Assembly (NCBI GenBank): GCA_018057705.1
Contig: JAGPDF010000028.1
Span: 1 to 55,260, forward strand
Length of the DNA stretch: 55,260 bases
Direction: 5' to 3'
From: Thermoanaerobaculia bacterium
GTDB lineage: Bacteria > Acidobacteriota > Thermoanaerobaculia > Multivoradales > JAGPDF01
The notes beneath the pieces are model-generated. The model saw only the letters and a list, made by a program, of their open reading frames with translations. It ran no database searches and was not told where the DNA came from. Shown one piece after another: positions 17,518 through 25,577 of the stretch. The position numbers were made by a program, and so were the translations under genes. Position 1 is the first letter of the stretch. Every line of letters begins with the position of its first letter.

Positions 17518-17707
17518 CTTTCCAGCCTCCTTGTTCGCCTTCGGAAGTCCGAAGAAGGTTCGCGGCATCGCGACCCTGGCTCGATGGGCGAGCGCAAGAT
17601 CACTGCCATGTATCCGGTACGCGGTTCGTGGCGGGCACAATAGCGCCGAAGGCGAGAGCCGACAAGGGTTGCGGCGCCCAGTCTGGTGATTTCGTAGGAT
17701 AAAGGGG

Positions 17708-20197
17708 ATGCCCGCGCTGCGACGGCCCCATGGACGGACTCCGCCGATTTGGATCGGGCTCGGCCTGGCCGTGTGCCTCGCGGGCGCCTTCGCCACCCTC
17801 GGCTGCGGTGGCTCTGGCGGCGCCGGCGACTCGGACGCGGCTGTGTCCTCCCGCGGCCTCACGGTCGAGAAGACGCTTGGCCCCCTCCCGTCGGGTGTCC
17901 GGCCTGACCAGCTCAACGTCCTGCTGGTGACGCTCGACACCACGCGCGCCGACCGCATCGGCGTCTATGGACGACCGCTCGGCGCACCGGCGGCGGAGAC
18001 TCCGGTGCTCGACCGGTTGGCGGCGACCGGTGCGAACTTCCTGCACGCGGCTTCGGTGACCCCGCTCACCCTTCCGGCGCATGCGACGCTCATGACCGGA
18101 CTCCTGCCTGCCGCCCACGGAGTGCGCGACAACGGCGGCTACCGGCTCGCGGACGACCGCAAGACATTGGCCGAGGCCTTCTCCGCGGCCGGCTTCCGCA
18201 CCGGCGGCTTCGTCTCGGCCTACGTGCTCGACCACAAGTGGGGCATCGCCCAGGGGTTCGAGCAGTATTTCGACGATTTCGACCTCGAGAAGATGAAGAC
18301 CCTGAGCCTGGGGGAGATCCAGCGCCCCGGCGACGAGACGATCGCCCACGCCATGCAGTGGATCGATGGGTTGCAGGCGGGGCAGAACGGCGCCGCCGGA
18401 CAGGGCGAACGCTTTTTCGCCTGGGTGCACCTCTACGATCCGCACACACCCTATACCCCGCCCGAACCGTGGAAGAGCCGCTACCCCGAGGCGCCCTACA
18501 ACGCCGAGATCGCCTGGACGGACAGCCTGGTGGGCAGGCTCCTCGAATACCTGCAGGCGCGTGGTCTGCGCGACCGCACCATCGTCGCCGTCGTCGGCGA
18601 TCACGGCGAGGGCCTGGGCGACCATGGCGAGCTCGACCACGGCTACTTCATCTATCGTTCGACGTCGTGGGTGCCTTTTCTGCTCGATGCCCCGTTCGCT
18701 GCCGCGAAAGGCCGGGTCGTGCCGACCCCGGTGGGCCATGCGGACGTCGCGCCGACGCTGCTCGAGCTCGCCGGAGTCGCGGGCGGCCTGGAGCCGGGAC
18801 AGGGGAGGAGCCTCGTGCCGCTCCTCGCCGGCGAGGCCGACCCGGCAGGGTCGCCGCCGCGCGCCTACAGCGAGATCTTCCTGCCGCGCCTCCACTACGG
18901 CTGGTCGGAGCTGCGCTCCCTGCGGCGCGACCGCTGGCACTTCATCGAGGCGCCGCGCGCCGAGCTCTACGACGTCGAGGCCGATCCGCGCGAGGTGCGC
19001 AACCTGGCCGATGACGAGCGCCGCGTCGTCCGCGAGCTCCGGGCGGAGCTCGCGGCGCTCGATGCCACCGTCCAGCCCGCGGCCTCCGGCACGGCGCCCG
19101 TCGAAGAGGACGAGGAGACCATGCGGGCGCTGGCGGCGCTCGGCTATATCGGCGGCCAGGCGCTCGACACCGGCAAGTCGTTCCGGGACCTGCCCGACCC
19201 GAAGGACCGGCTCGACGTCTTCGCCAAGATGGGCCGGGCGCGCGGATTGGCGCGTGGCGAGGACTCGAAGAAGGCCATCTCCCTGCTCGAAGAGGTGCTG
19301 GCGGAGGACCCGGAGGTCGTCGACGCCTGGTTCACTCTCGCGAACGTGCACTATCGCGAGCGCAACTGGGCGAAGTCCGCCGAGTACTACCGCGAGACGC
19401 TCGCGCGCCGCCCCGATCACGACTGGGCGATGATCGGCCTCGCCGACACCTACGTCGCCCGCGGCGAGATCGACGCTGCGGTCGCCGGCTATCGCAAGTA
19501 CCTGGAGGTCGATCCGAAGAACGCCCAGATTCTCTATCGGCTGGCCCAGGTCGAGCTCGACGCCGGCCGTGATGCAGACGCCGAGAAAGGCCTGCGGAAG
19601 ACCCTCGAGGTCGAACCGCGGACGGCGCGCGCCGAGGTCGGTCTGGCGGTCGTCGCCTTTCGCCGGAAGGATCTGCCGGCGGCCCACGCGGCGCTCGATC
19701 GTGCCCAGCGAATCGACCCCCGAGCCAAGCACGCGCGCTACAACCGCGCCCTGATCTTCGAGGCGGAGGGCCGGCTCGCCGAGGCGGCCGCCGCTTATCG
19801 CCAGGAGATCTCCGATCATCCCGGGAGCTTCAAGGCGTTCTTCAATCTCGGCCGGCTGCTCGAAGCGATGGGGGACAGGGCCGGAGCGCTCGCGGCCCTG
19901 CAGAGCGCCGTCGCCATCAACGGCGAGTACGCGATGGGCCGCCTTTTTCTGGCGCGGGCGCTGCTCGCGACCGGGGATCTGGCCGGCGCCGAACGCGAGG
20001 CGCGCCGCGGGCTCGAGATCGACGCGCAAGGCCCGTTTGCGCCGCTGGGGCACTACGTCCTGGCGGATGCCTACGGCCGTCAGGGGCGCGCCGGCGATGC
20101 GGCAAGGGAAGCGCAGCTGGGCAAGGAGGCCGAGGCCCGCGCCGCGATTGTGGGCAACGCGCGGGCGAAGGTCGCGCCCGCCGATCCCGATTCCTAG
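17708..20197 (+). CDS. Sulfatase-fold (alkaline phosphatase superfamily) lipoprotein with TPR tail
   Basis: An 829-residue lipoprotein (lipobox around C33 in 'ATLGCGG'). Residues 68-440 form a sulfatase-like domain: 'VLLVTLDTTRADRIGVYG' with D77, then 'TPLTLPAHATLMTG', and the metal motif 'GDHGEGLGDHGE'. Where sulfatases carry C/S-x-P-x-R for formylglycine, this protein has T121-L-P-A-H, so it is probably not a formylglycine sulfatase. A Thr nucleophile as in phosphodiesterases is possible. After 'LAALGYIGG' there are about nine TPR repeats to the end. A TAGGAT box ends seven bases before the ATG, so it may be leaderless. The architecture parallels the gene at 7705. Confidence 0.8.
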   Translation: MPALRRPHGRTPPIWIGLGLAVCLAGAFATLGCGGSGGAGDSDAAVSSRGLTVEKTLGPLPSGVRPDQLNVLLVTLDTTRADRIGVYGRPLGAPAAETPVLDRLAATGANFLHAASVTPLTLPAHATLMTGLLPAAHGVRDNGGYRLADDRKTLAEAFSAAGFRTGGFVSAYVLDHKWGIAQGFEQYFDDFDLEKMKTLSLGEIQRPGDETIAHAMQWIDGLQAGQNGAAGQGERFFAWVHLYDPHTPYTPPEPWKSRYPEAPYNAEIAWTDSLVGRLLEYLQARGLRDRTIVAVVGDHGEGLGDHGELDHGYFIYRSTSWVPFLLDAPFAAAKGRVVPTPVGHADVAPTLLELAGVAGGLEPGQGRSLVPLLAGEADPAGSPPRAYSEIFLPRLHYGWSELRSLRRDRWHFIEAPRAELYDVEADPREVRNLADDERRVVRELRAELAALDATVQPAASGTAPVEEDEETMRALAALGYIGGQALDTGKSFRDLPDPKDRLDVFAKMGRARGLARGEDSKKAISLLEEVLAEDPEVVDAWFTLANVHYRERNWAKSAEYYRETLARRPDHDWAMIGLADTYVARGEIDAAVAGYRKYLEVDPKNAQILYRLAQVELDAGRDADAEKGLRKTLEVEPRTARAEVGLAVVAFRRKDLPAAHAALDRAQRIDPRAKHARYNRALIFEAEGRLAEAAAAYRQEISDHPGSFKAFFNLGRLLEAMGDRAGALAALQSAVAINGEYAMGRLFLARALLATGDLAGAEREARRGLEIDAQGPFAPLGHYVLADAYGRQGRAGDAAREAQLGKEAEARAAIVGNARAKVAPADPDS

Positions 20198-20239
20198 ATC
20201 CGGCGCTGCGAGTTTTCAGTCAACGGAGGTGAAGGGCGG

Positions 20240-20845
20240 TCAGCTCTTCGCTTCGAGCTCGAGCGCGCGCCAGAGGTACCAGCTGGCGGCGGTTCGATAC
20301 GGTCGCCACTTTTCTCCGAGCGCGAGCAGTTCCTTGGGCTTGGGCAGGACCTCCCTCCCGAATGTGCGGGCGAAGCCCTTGCGTACGCCGTAGTCGTCGA
20401 GCGGCAGCACGTCCGGCCGGCCGAGAGTGAAGATCAGGAACATCTCGACCGTCCAGGTGCCGATGCCGCGGACGCTCGTCAGGCGCTCGACGAGCTCGCT
20501 GTCCGAGAGTTTCTCGGCCGCCCGCCGGGTGGGAATCTCTCCGGCCAACGACTTCTGCGCCAGATCCTTGACCGCGGCGACTTTGCTGCGCGACAGCCCC
20601 GCGGCCCGCAGGAGCTCCTCGGGGGCGTCGGCGATCTTCTCCGGACCGGGGCAGCGGCGCGAGCCGAAGCTCGCGCAGACTCGGGCATAGATCGTCGCGG
20701 CCGCCTTGCCGGTCAGCTGCTGGTAGACCACCGACTCGAGCAACGCCTGGTAGGGGGTCTGCCGCGGTGCGATCGTGAGCCGGCAGGGGCCGACCTCGCG
20801 GATGAGCCGCGCCATCGTCCGATCCTTGCGGGAGAGATGCGCCAC
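20240..20845 (-). CDS. AlkA-type DNA-3-methyladenine glycosylase
   Basis: A base-excision-repair glycosylase of about 201 residues. It contains 'ALLESVVYQQLTGKAA', the helix-hairpin-helix 'LTSVRGIGTWTVEMFL', and 'DVLPLDDYGVRKG', which carries the catalytic aspartate. It removes alkylated bases from DNA. The start is uncertain: GTG 20845 is used here, ATG 20815 would cut a conserved segment, and a CTG at 20866 would give 'FDVDTAVAHLSRKD', which fits the family better. It is the last gene of a three-gene operon after the CBM9-like gene (80-base gap). Confidence 0.85.
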   Translation of the reverse strand: MAHLSRKDRTMARLIREVGPCRLTIAPRQTPYQALLESVVYQQLTGKAAATIYARVCASFGSRRCPGPEKIADAPEELLRAAGLSRSKVAAVKDLAQKSLAGEIPTRRAAEKLSDSELVERLTSVRGIGTWTVEMFLIFTLGRPDVLPLDDYGVRKGFARTFGREVLPKPKELLALGEKWRPYRTAASWYLWRALELEAKS

Positions 20846-20925
20846 GGCGGTGTCGACGTCGAACAGCGGTGAGACGTTGGTGTCGCGAATTTGCGTGGCC
20901 TCCTCTGCTTCGGGGAGGCGGGAGT

Positions 20926-21534
20926 CTAGCGGATCAGGTCGAGAACGCCGAATCGACTCGGACGATGGAAATCGGCGGGCGAAGTGAAGGTCGGCGACCA
21001 GCACGAGAACTCCGGCTCTCCGCCGTGCGGACGCTCGATGCGGTAGAAGTTGGCCCTGAGCGTCGACGGCGGCGCTGCGAGATCGAGGCCGCGCCATGGG
21101 ATGGCGAGGTGGGCACGCCAGTCGGCACGCTCGCCGGTCGGTTCGGCGCCCCACTCGAGGCCGCTGCAGTTCCATTGCGTGTCGACCTGCATGCCGATGC
21201 GATCGCCGTGGGGATTGAAGACCCGAGCATCGAACAGCACACCGGCCGGGCTGAGCTCGAACTCGAAGTAACGGGTCGGCACCGCCTCGCCCGGAGCGAG
21301 AAAGAGCTCCACGACCTCCTGCTGCCAGAGCGGGTCGTCGCGCTCGGTGAAGGTGCCCCAGGCGTCGTCGTCGCAGCAGTGGAAACGGACGTGGAGGTGC
21401 GACTCCTCCCACGCGAGCTCGACCTGCGTCGGCCAGCACGCCTGCGCCCGGCCATCGGCACGCACGAACGCGGTGAGCTCCGTCCGGCCAGCGCCAAGGT
21501 GGACGACGCCGACCCGCGGGGGCGTCACTCCCAT
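20926..21534 (-). CDS. CBM9/DOMON-like domain protein
   Basis: A 202-residue protein without a signal peptide. The pattern 'VELAWEESHLHVRFHCCDDDAWGTFTERDDPLWQQEVVELFL' (a sandwich fold with 'DDPLWQQEVVELFL') and 'RYFEFELSPAGVLFDARV' is typical of carbohydrate-binding family 9-like domains. ATG 21534 lies inside the upstream [2Fe-2S] gene, overlapping by ten bases. The family includes sugar-binding modules and many stand-alone proteins of unknown role; without an export signal a cytoplasmic role is likely here. Confidence 0.7.
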   Translation of the reverse strand: MGVTPPRVGVVHLGAGRTELTAFVRADGRAQACWPTQVELAWEESHLHVRFHCCDDDAWGTFTERDDPLWQQEVVELFLAPGEAVPTRYFEFELSPAGVLFDARVFNPHGDRIGMQVDTQWNCSGLEWGAEPTGERADWRAHLAIPWRGLDLAAPPSTLRANFYRIERPHGGEPEFSCWSPTFTSPADFHRPSRFGVLDLIR

Positions 21535-21851
21535 GGGCCGGGTGGCATCGCCAGGCGTTCGACCGCCTCGCCGGCGAGCGCCGAGCGCTCGAGGATCTCG
21601 GGGACGTCGCCCAGCGTCACGCCGGCGAACCAGAGATTCCCCGGCCAGACCACCACGGTGACCCCGCGGCTGCAGTGCTTGAGGCAGCCGGTGCGTGTCA
21701 CCAGCACCTCGTCCCTGAGCCCGCGGGCTCGCACCAGGTCCTTGAATGCCTGATAGACGGAGAGCCCGTCGCGCGCGGCGCAGCAGGGTTTCTCGGAGTC
21801 CGGACCGCGTTCGTTCACGCACACCAGCACCTGGGATTGCGGCTTCGGCAT
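21525..21851 (-). CDS. Thioredoxin-like [2Fe-2S] ferredoxin
   Basis: A 108-residue protein with the thioredoxin-like ferredoxin pattern. C11 lies in 'VLVCVNERG', C23/C24 in 'KPCCAARDG', and C56 and C60 in 'TRTGCLKHCSRGVTVVVWP'. Four of these would bind a [2Fe-2S] cluster. Such proteins often transfer electrons or act near hydrogenases and nitrogenases, but none is nearby. It is the first gene of the operon that continues with the CBM9-like and AlkA genes. Confidence 0.8.
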   Translation of the reverse strand: MPKPQSQVLVCVNERGPDSEKPCCAARDGLSVYQAFKDLVRARGLRDEVLVTRTGCLKHCSRGVTVVVWPGNLWFAGVTLGDVPEILERSALAGEAVERLAMPPGPWE

Positions 21852-21953
21852 GCGTGGATACTAGCGAAGCGACGCAGCAGGCGCGGTCAGAAGTGGCGCT
21901 GCGCCAGAAAGCTGGCGAGAGATCCGGGCTAGGATCCTGCCCGGGCCCCCTGA

Positions 21954-22868
21954 ATGACCGCACGCATGCTCCTCAATCCTGCCGCCGGGCGCGGCCGCGG
22001 CCGGCGCTCGATTGCGGCGATCACCGCGGCGGCGCGCCGGCACGGCATCGAGGTCGAGGTTCCGGAGAGTGCGGCGGATCTGACGGCGTGCGCGCGGCGC
22101 GCCGCCGGTGACGGGATCGAGCGCCTGCTGGTCGGCGGCGGCGACGGCACCTGGCACCAGGCGGCGCGCGGCCTCGCCGGCAGCGCCTGCGCGCTCGCCC
22201 CGATCGCCCTCGGTACCGGCAACGATCTGGCGCGGGAGCTCGGCTTTCCGCTCGACCCGATCGCGGCGATCGGTCGCGCCGTCGAGGGTCCGGTCACCCG
22301 CATCGACCTCGGCCGGGCTGGCGAGGGGATCTTCTGCGGCGTCGCCGGTTCGGGCTTCGACAGCCAGTGCGCCGAGTACGCGAAGAGCGTCCGCCGGTTG
22401 CGCGGCCCGCTGGTCTATGTCTGGTCGGTGATCCGGGTGCTGGCGCGCTTCACGCCGCTCCGCGCGACGCTCGACCACGACGGCGGGAGGTTCGAGGGCG
22501 AGGTCATGTTCGTCTCGCTCGCCAACACCCGCTGGTTCGGCGGCGGCATGCACATCGCTCCGCACGCCGACGCGACCGATGGACTGCTCGACGTGGTGAT
22601 CGTGCACCGCGTCTCTCGCCTGCGGCTGCTTTCGGTCTTTCCGCGCGTCTACTCCGGCAGGCACCTCACGCACCCGGCGGTTTCGATCCTGCGCACCAGC
22701 CGGGCCCGCCTCGCTTTCGATCGTCCGTCGATGCTCTATGGCGACGGCGAAGCGATCACCCCGGTGCCGATGGCTTCGTTGTCCGGCGATGCGGCCGGCG
22801 GACTCGCAGTGAGCCTCGAGCCGAAGCGGCTCGCCGTCGTGCGCTCGCAGGAGGGAAGGCTAGCGTGA
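21954..22868 (+). CDS. Diacylglycerol/sphingosine kinase-family lipid kinase
   Basis: A 304-residue kinase of the DagK/YegS family. It begins with 'LLNPAAGRGRGR', has the ATP-binding 'LLVGGGDGTWHQAARGL' (about 58-74), 'ALGTGNDLARELGFPLD', and the C-terminal lobe 'GGGMHIAPHADATDGLLDVVI'. It would phosphorylate a lipid such as diacylglycerol. A TAGGAT box (21930-21935) gives a very short leader without a ribosome binding site. It is divergent from the [2Fe-2S] operon. Confidence 0.85.
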   Translation: MTARMLLNPAAGRGRGRRSIAAITAAARRHGIEVEVPESAADLTACARRAAGDGIERLLVGGGDGTWHQAARGLAGSACALAPIALGTGNDLARELGFPLDPIAAIGRAVEGPVTRIDLGRAGEGIFCGVAGSGFDSQCAEYAKSVRRLRGPLVYVWSVIRVLARFTPLRATLDHDGGRFEGEVMFVSLANTRWFGGGMHIAPHADATDGLLDVVIVHRVSRLRLLSVFPRVYSGRHLTHPAVSILRTSRARLAFDRPSMLYGDGEAITPVPMASLSGDAAGGLAVSLEPKRLAVVRSQEGRLA

Positions 22869-22893
22869 AGTCTGGGACGGGTGAAGCGAGGAA

Positions 22894-22920
22894 GCCCGGC
22901 CCGGGGTCGCCGGGCCGGGC
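22894..22920. terminator. Bidirectional hairpin between convergent genes
   Basis: A perfect 11-bp GC-only stem (22894-22904 with 22910-22920) and a five-base loop lie between the stops of the lipid kinase and the TonB receptor. There is no strong T-run on either side, so termination efficiency is unclear. Confidence 0.6.
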
Positions 22921-22934
22921 CGATGCGGCTCGCC

Positions 22935-25250
22935 TCAGAAGCTGAAGACGAACTCGACGCCGACCGTCCGCGGGTCGTTCGTCATGCCGGTCAGGTTGTT
23001 GAAGTCGATGCCGTTCTGGACGATCTCTTCGTCGGTCAGGTTGCGGCCGAAGATCGCCAGCTCGTAGCGCGCGTCGGAGAAGGCATAGGCGACGCGGGCG
23101 CCGATCTCGAGCGAGTCGCCGTTGAACTCCTTCGACTCGTAGAGGAAGAAGCTCTTCTCGCTGTGGTAGGCCCAGTCGAGGCTGGCGGAGAAGAGGCCTG
23201 AACCGGCCGGGCGCCGGTAGTCGACGATGCCGTTCACGATCCACTCCGGCGCATGCGGCAGGGGGTTGCCGTCGACGCGCGCCAGGCCGCCGACGATCGG
23301 GTCGAGCACCGTGCAGCCGCCGCCGCAAGGGGTCACCCCGAGGCTCGGATCGTCGATCTCGGTGTGGTTGTAGCTGCCACCCAGGTTGATCAGCCAGTGG
23401 GCGGCCGGCATCCAGTCGATGTCGGCCTCGAAGCCGTAGCCCTTGCTCTGGTCGGCGTTGAGGAGCGTCGCGGTGTTGAACTGCCCGCCGACGGCGACGA
23501 GCTGCTGGCCGTCGACGGTGAACTCGTAGAGAGCGAGGTTCAGCCGGAGCTTGCGGTCGAGCAGCTCGCTCTTCATGCCGACCTCGAACGACAGCACCTC
23601 CTCCTCGTCGGCGATCGAGACGCAGTTCGTCGCCGGGTTCGTGCCGCCCTGGAAGTCGGCGCAGAACAGGATGCGCCCCTGGATCGACGGGGCGCGGAAA
23701 CCGGTGCCGGCGCGGCCGTAGAAGTTCACGGTCTCGGTGGCCTCGTAGTTCGCCGAGAGGTCCCAGGTGACGAGGTCGGCGTCGGTCGACGCCCGGATCG
23801 GTCCCGCCGTCGGGGTCTGGAAGGTCGGGTCCGGGCGCTCGACCGAGAACTCCTTCTCGTCGGTGGTGTAGCGCAGGCCGCCCTTGAGCGACCAGCGATC
23901 GGTCGGCCGGAAATCGACCGAAGTGAAGAGCGCCCAGGATTCGGTGTCCTGGACCTGGAAGGCGTACCCGTCCTGGACGCCTCCGCCGAGCGTGTCGTAG
24001 CTGAAGCTGTCGGCCTGGAGGCTCTCGTCGAAATAGAAGAAGCCGACGAGCCAGTCCCAGGCGCCTCCCGTGTCACTCGCCAGACGGATCTCCTGGGTGA
24101 ACTGGTCGAGGTCCGGAATGCCGTCGGCCGACTCGGAGGTGAAGGGGATGAACCCGGGGCCGAAGGGCGGCGCATAGACCGCTCCAAAGCCGCCGTCGAT
24201 GTCGCCCCGGCTCAGCATGTCGAGCGTCTCGTAGCCGGTGATGGCGGTGAGAGTCGCGAAGTCGAACTTGTAGTCGAGCGTGAAGGCGCCGCCCTGGGCG
24301 CTGATCTCCTGGAAGTTGCGGCCGTCCTGGTAGACCTTGTCCTGCGAGAAGTCGCTCGTCAGGTCGCTGGTCCCCGACTTGATGATGTTGGCGCGGAAGA
24401 CGCGCGCCGTCCCGTCGAGCTCCCAGCCGTGGATGTTGAACAGCGCGCTCAGGCGCTCGTTGGGCTCCCAGAGGAGCTGCAGGCGGTAGGCGCCGGTCTC
24501 GTGGCCGCCCAGGGCGTCACTTTCACCGGTGAAACCGTTGTCGATCCAGTCGGACTGCGACTGGTAGAGCACCGAGGCCCGCACGGAAAGCGTCTCGGTG
24601 AGGGCGCCGCCGAACGCCGCCTTGGCGTCGACGGTGTTGAACGTTCCGAACGAAGCGCTGACGAAACCGTCGCGCTCCTGGGACGGCCGGACGGTGTCGA
24701 ACTTCACGATGCCGGCGGGGGTGTTGCGCCCGAAAAGCGTCCCCTGGGGGCCGCGCAGGACTTCGGTGCGCGCGACGTCGAAGAGCGGCATGCCCTTGAC
24801 CACCGGGTTCTCGAGGACGACGTCGTCGACCACCATCGAGACCGGCTGCGAGGCGTTCAAGTCGAAGTCGGTGTTGCCGAGGCCGCGCACATAGAAACGC
24901 GGGAAGGCGCGGCCGAAAGAGGACTCGAGCAGGAGACTCGGGACCCGTCCAGAGAGGGCCTTGACGTCACCGGCGCCGGAGGTCAGGAGGTTGAACTTCG
25001 CCGTGTCGAGGGTGGTGATCGAAAGCGGCACGAGTTGGACGTTCTCTTCCCGCTTCTGCGCCGTGACGGTGATCTCGTCGAGGACGACCGCGGTCTCCTC
25101 TTCCGTGGCGGCGGACTCGGCGGCCCCGGCGGGCGCCGCAGGCGGCGCCTGGCTTTCCGCCTGCTGGGCGAAGCCGGCGCCGCTTGTGAACGGCAGGAGG
25201 GCGAAAGCGATCCAGGCTGCGAGGTTTCTCCGCGACGGCAAGATGGCCAT
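22935..25250 (-). CDS. TonB-dependent receptor of the classical plug-barrel type
   Basis: A 771-residue outer-membrane receptor. After the signal peptide (cut near 'GAGFAQ') comes a TonB-box region 'LDEITVTAQKREENVQ', the plug domain with 'RFYVRGLGN', 'VDDVVLENP' and 'EVLRGPQGTLFGRNTPAG', and a 22-strand-type barrel ending in 'VGVEFVFSF'. Unlike the other receptors here it lacks the carboxypeptidase-regulatory domain and reads like proteobacterial siderophore or substrate receptors. AGGAG lies nine bases before ATG 25250, and a TACACT -10 box is at 25281-25286 on the minus strand. The ligand is unknown. Confidence 0.9.
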   Translation of the reverse strand: MAILPSRRNLAAWIAFALLPFTSGAGFAQQAESQAPPAAPAGAAESAATEEETAVVLDEITVTAQKREENVQLVPLSITTLDTAKFNLLTSGAGDVKALSGRVPSLLLESSFGRAFPRFYVRGLGNTDFDLNASQPVSMVVDDVVLENPVVKGMPLFDVARTEVLRGPQGTLFGRNTPAGIVKFDTVRPSQERDGFVSASFGTFNTVDAKAAFGGALTETLSVRASVLYQSQSDWIDNGFTGESDALGGHETGAYRLQLLWEPNERLSALFNIHGWELDGTARVFRANIIKSGTSDLTSDFSQDKVYQDGRNFQEISAQGGAFTLDYKFDFATLTAITGYETLDMLSRGDIDGGFGAVYAPPFGPGFIPFTSESADGIPDLDQFTQEIRLASDTGGAWDWLVGFFYFDESLQADSFSYDTLGGGVQDGYAFQVQDTESWALFTSVDFRPTDRWSLKGGLRYTTDEKEFSVERPDPTFQTPTAGPIRASTDADLVTWDLSANYEATETVNFYGRAGTGFRAPSIQGRILFCADFQGGTNPATNCVSIADEEEVLSFEVGMKSELLDRKLRLNLALYEFTVDGQQLVAVGGQFNTATLLNADQSKGYGFEADIDWMPAAHWLINLGGSYNHTEIDDPSLGVTPCGGGCTVLDPIVGGLARVDGNPLPHAPEWIVNGIVDYRRPAGSGLFSASLDWAYHSEKSFFLYESKEFNGDSLEIGARVAYAFSDARYELAIFGRNLTDEEIVQNGIDFNNLTGMTNDPRTVGVEFVFSF

Positions 25251-25415
25251 GTTTGCAGTCTCCTGTTGAAATTTTGCGAGAGTGTAACACCCGGACTCGG
25301 CGTGAAAAGCGTGTCTTTCGAGCTCCTCGAAGCCCCACTGGAGGCAGGCGCGACAAGGGTTCCCGAATCCGGGAGGAGGGCGCGGGAGGGGCGAACTGCA
25401 CAGTTCCTTGTGCGG

Positions 25416-25444
25416 CTGACAGGCTCCCGCCGGTCGGGTAGGAT
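25416..25444 (+). promoter_or_regulatory. Promoter of the Oar-like receptor gene
   Basis: CTGACA (25416-25421), a 17-bp spacer and TAGGAT (25439-25444). Transcription would start near 25451, leaving a leader of about 127 bases before ATG 25578, unusually long for this window. The 25251-25577 stretch holds this promoter and that of the divergent receptor and no gene. Confidence 0.55.
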
Positions 25445-25577
25445 TCCGTATACGAAGTTCAGCCGTCGTCGTTCCGCCTTCGCCTGGAAATGCGCCGTGC
25501 CTCGCAGAGGGATGTTCTCGCGCTCGCAGCTGTCTGGATGGACCGCTTTCCTTCCCTGTTTCAAGGAGATTGACTTT

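Noticed and set aside
14455-17643. 1062-codon plus-strand open frame opposite the Oar-like receptor
   Set aside because: A typical antisense shadow in GC-rich DNA; low-complexity Val/Glu/Arg/Ala composition and no recognisable domain.
17708-20197. Annotation as a formylglycine-dependent sulfatase
   Set aside because: The required Cys or Ser in C/S-x-P-x-R is replaced by Thr and the Arg by His, so only the fold can be claimed.
25245-25310. Full sigma-70 promoter for the minus-strand TonB receptor
   Set aside because: The TACACT -10 box is good but the hexamer 17 bases upstream (CTTTTC) does not resemble a -35 box, so only the -10 is mentioned.
23253-25577. Open frame of nearly 800 codons upstream of and in frame with the Oar-like receptor, antisense to the other TonB receptor
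   Set aside because: It is rich in Arg/Val/Glu with no domain, mirrors the codon bias of the gene on the other strand, and the real start at 25578 has a ribosome binding site and signal peptide.
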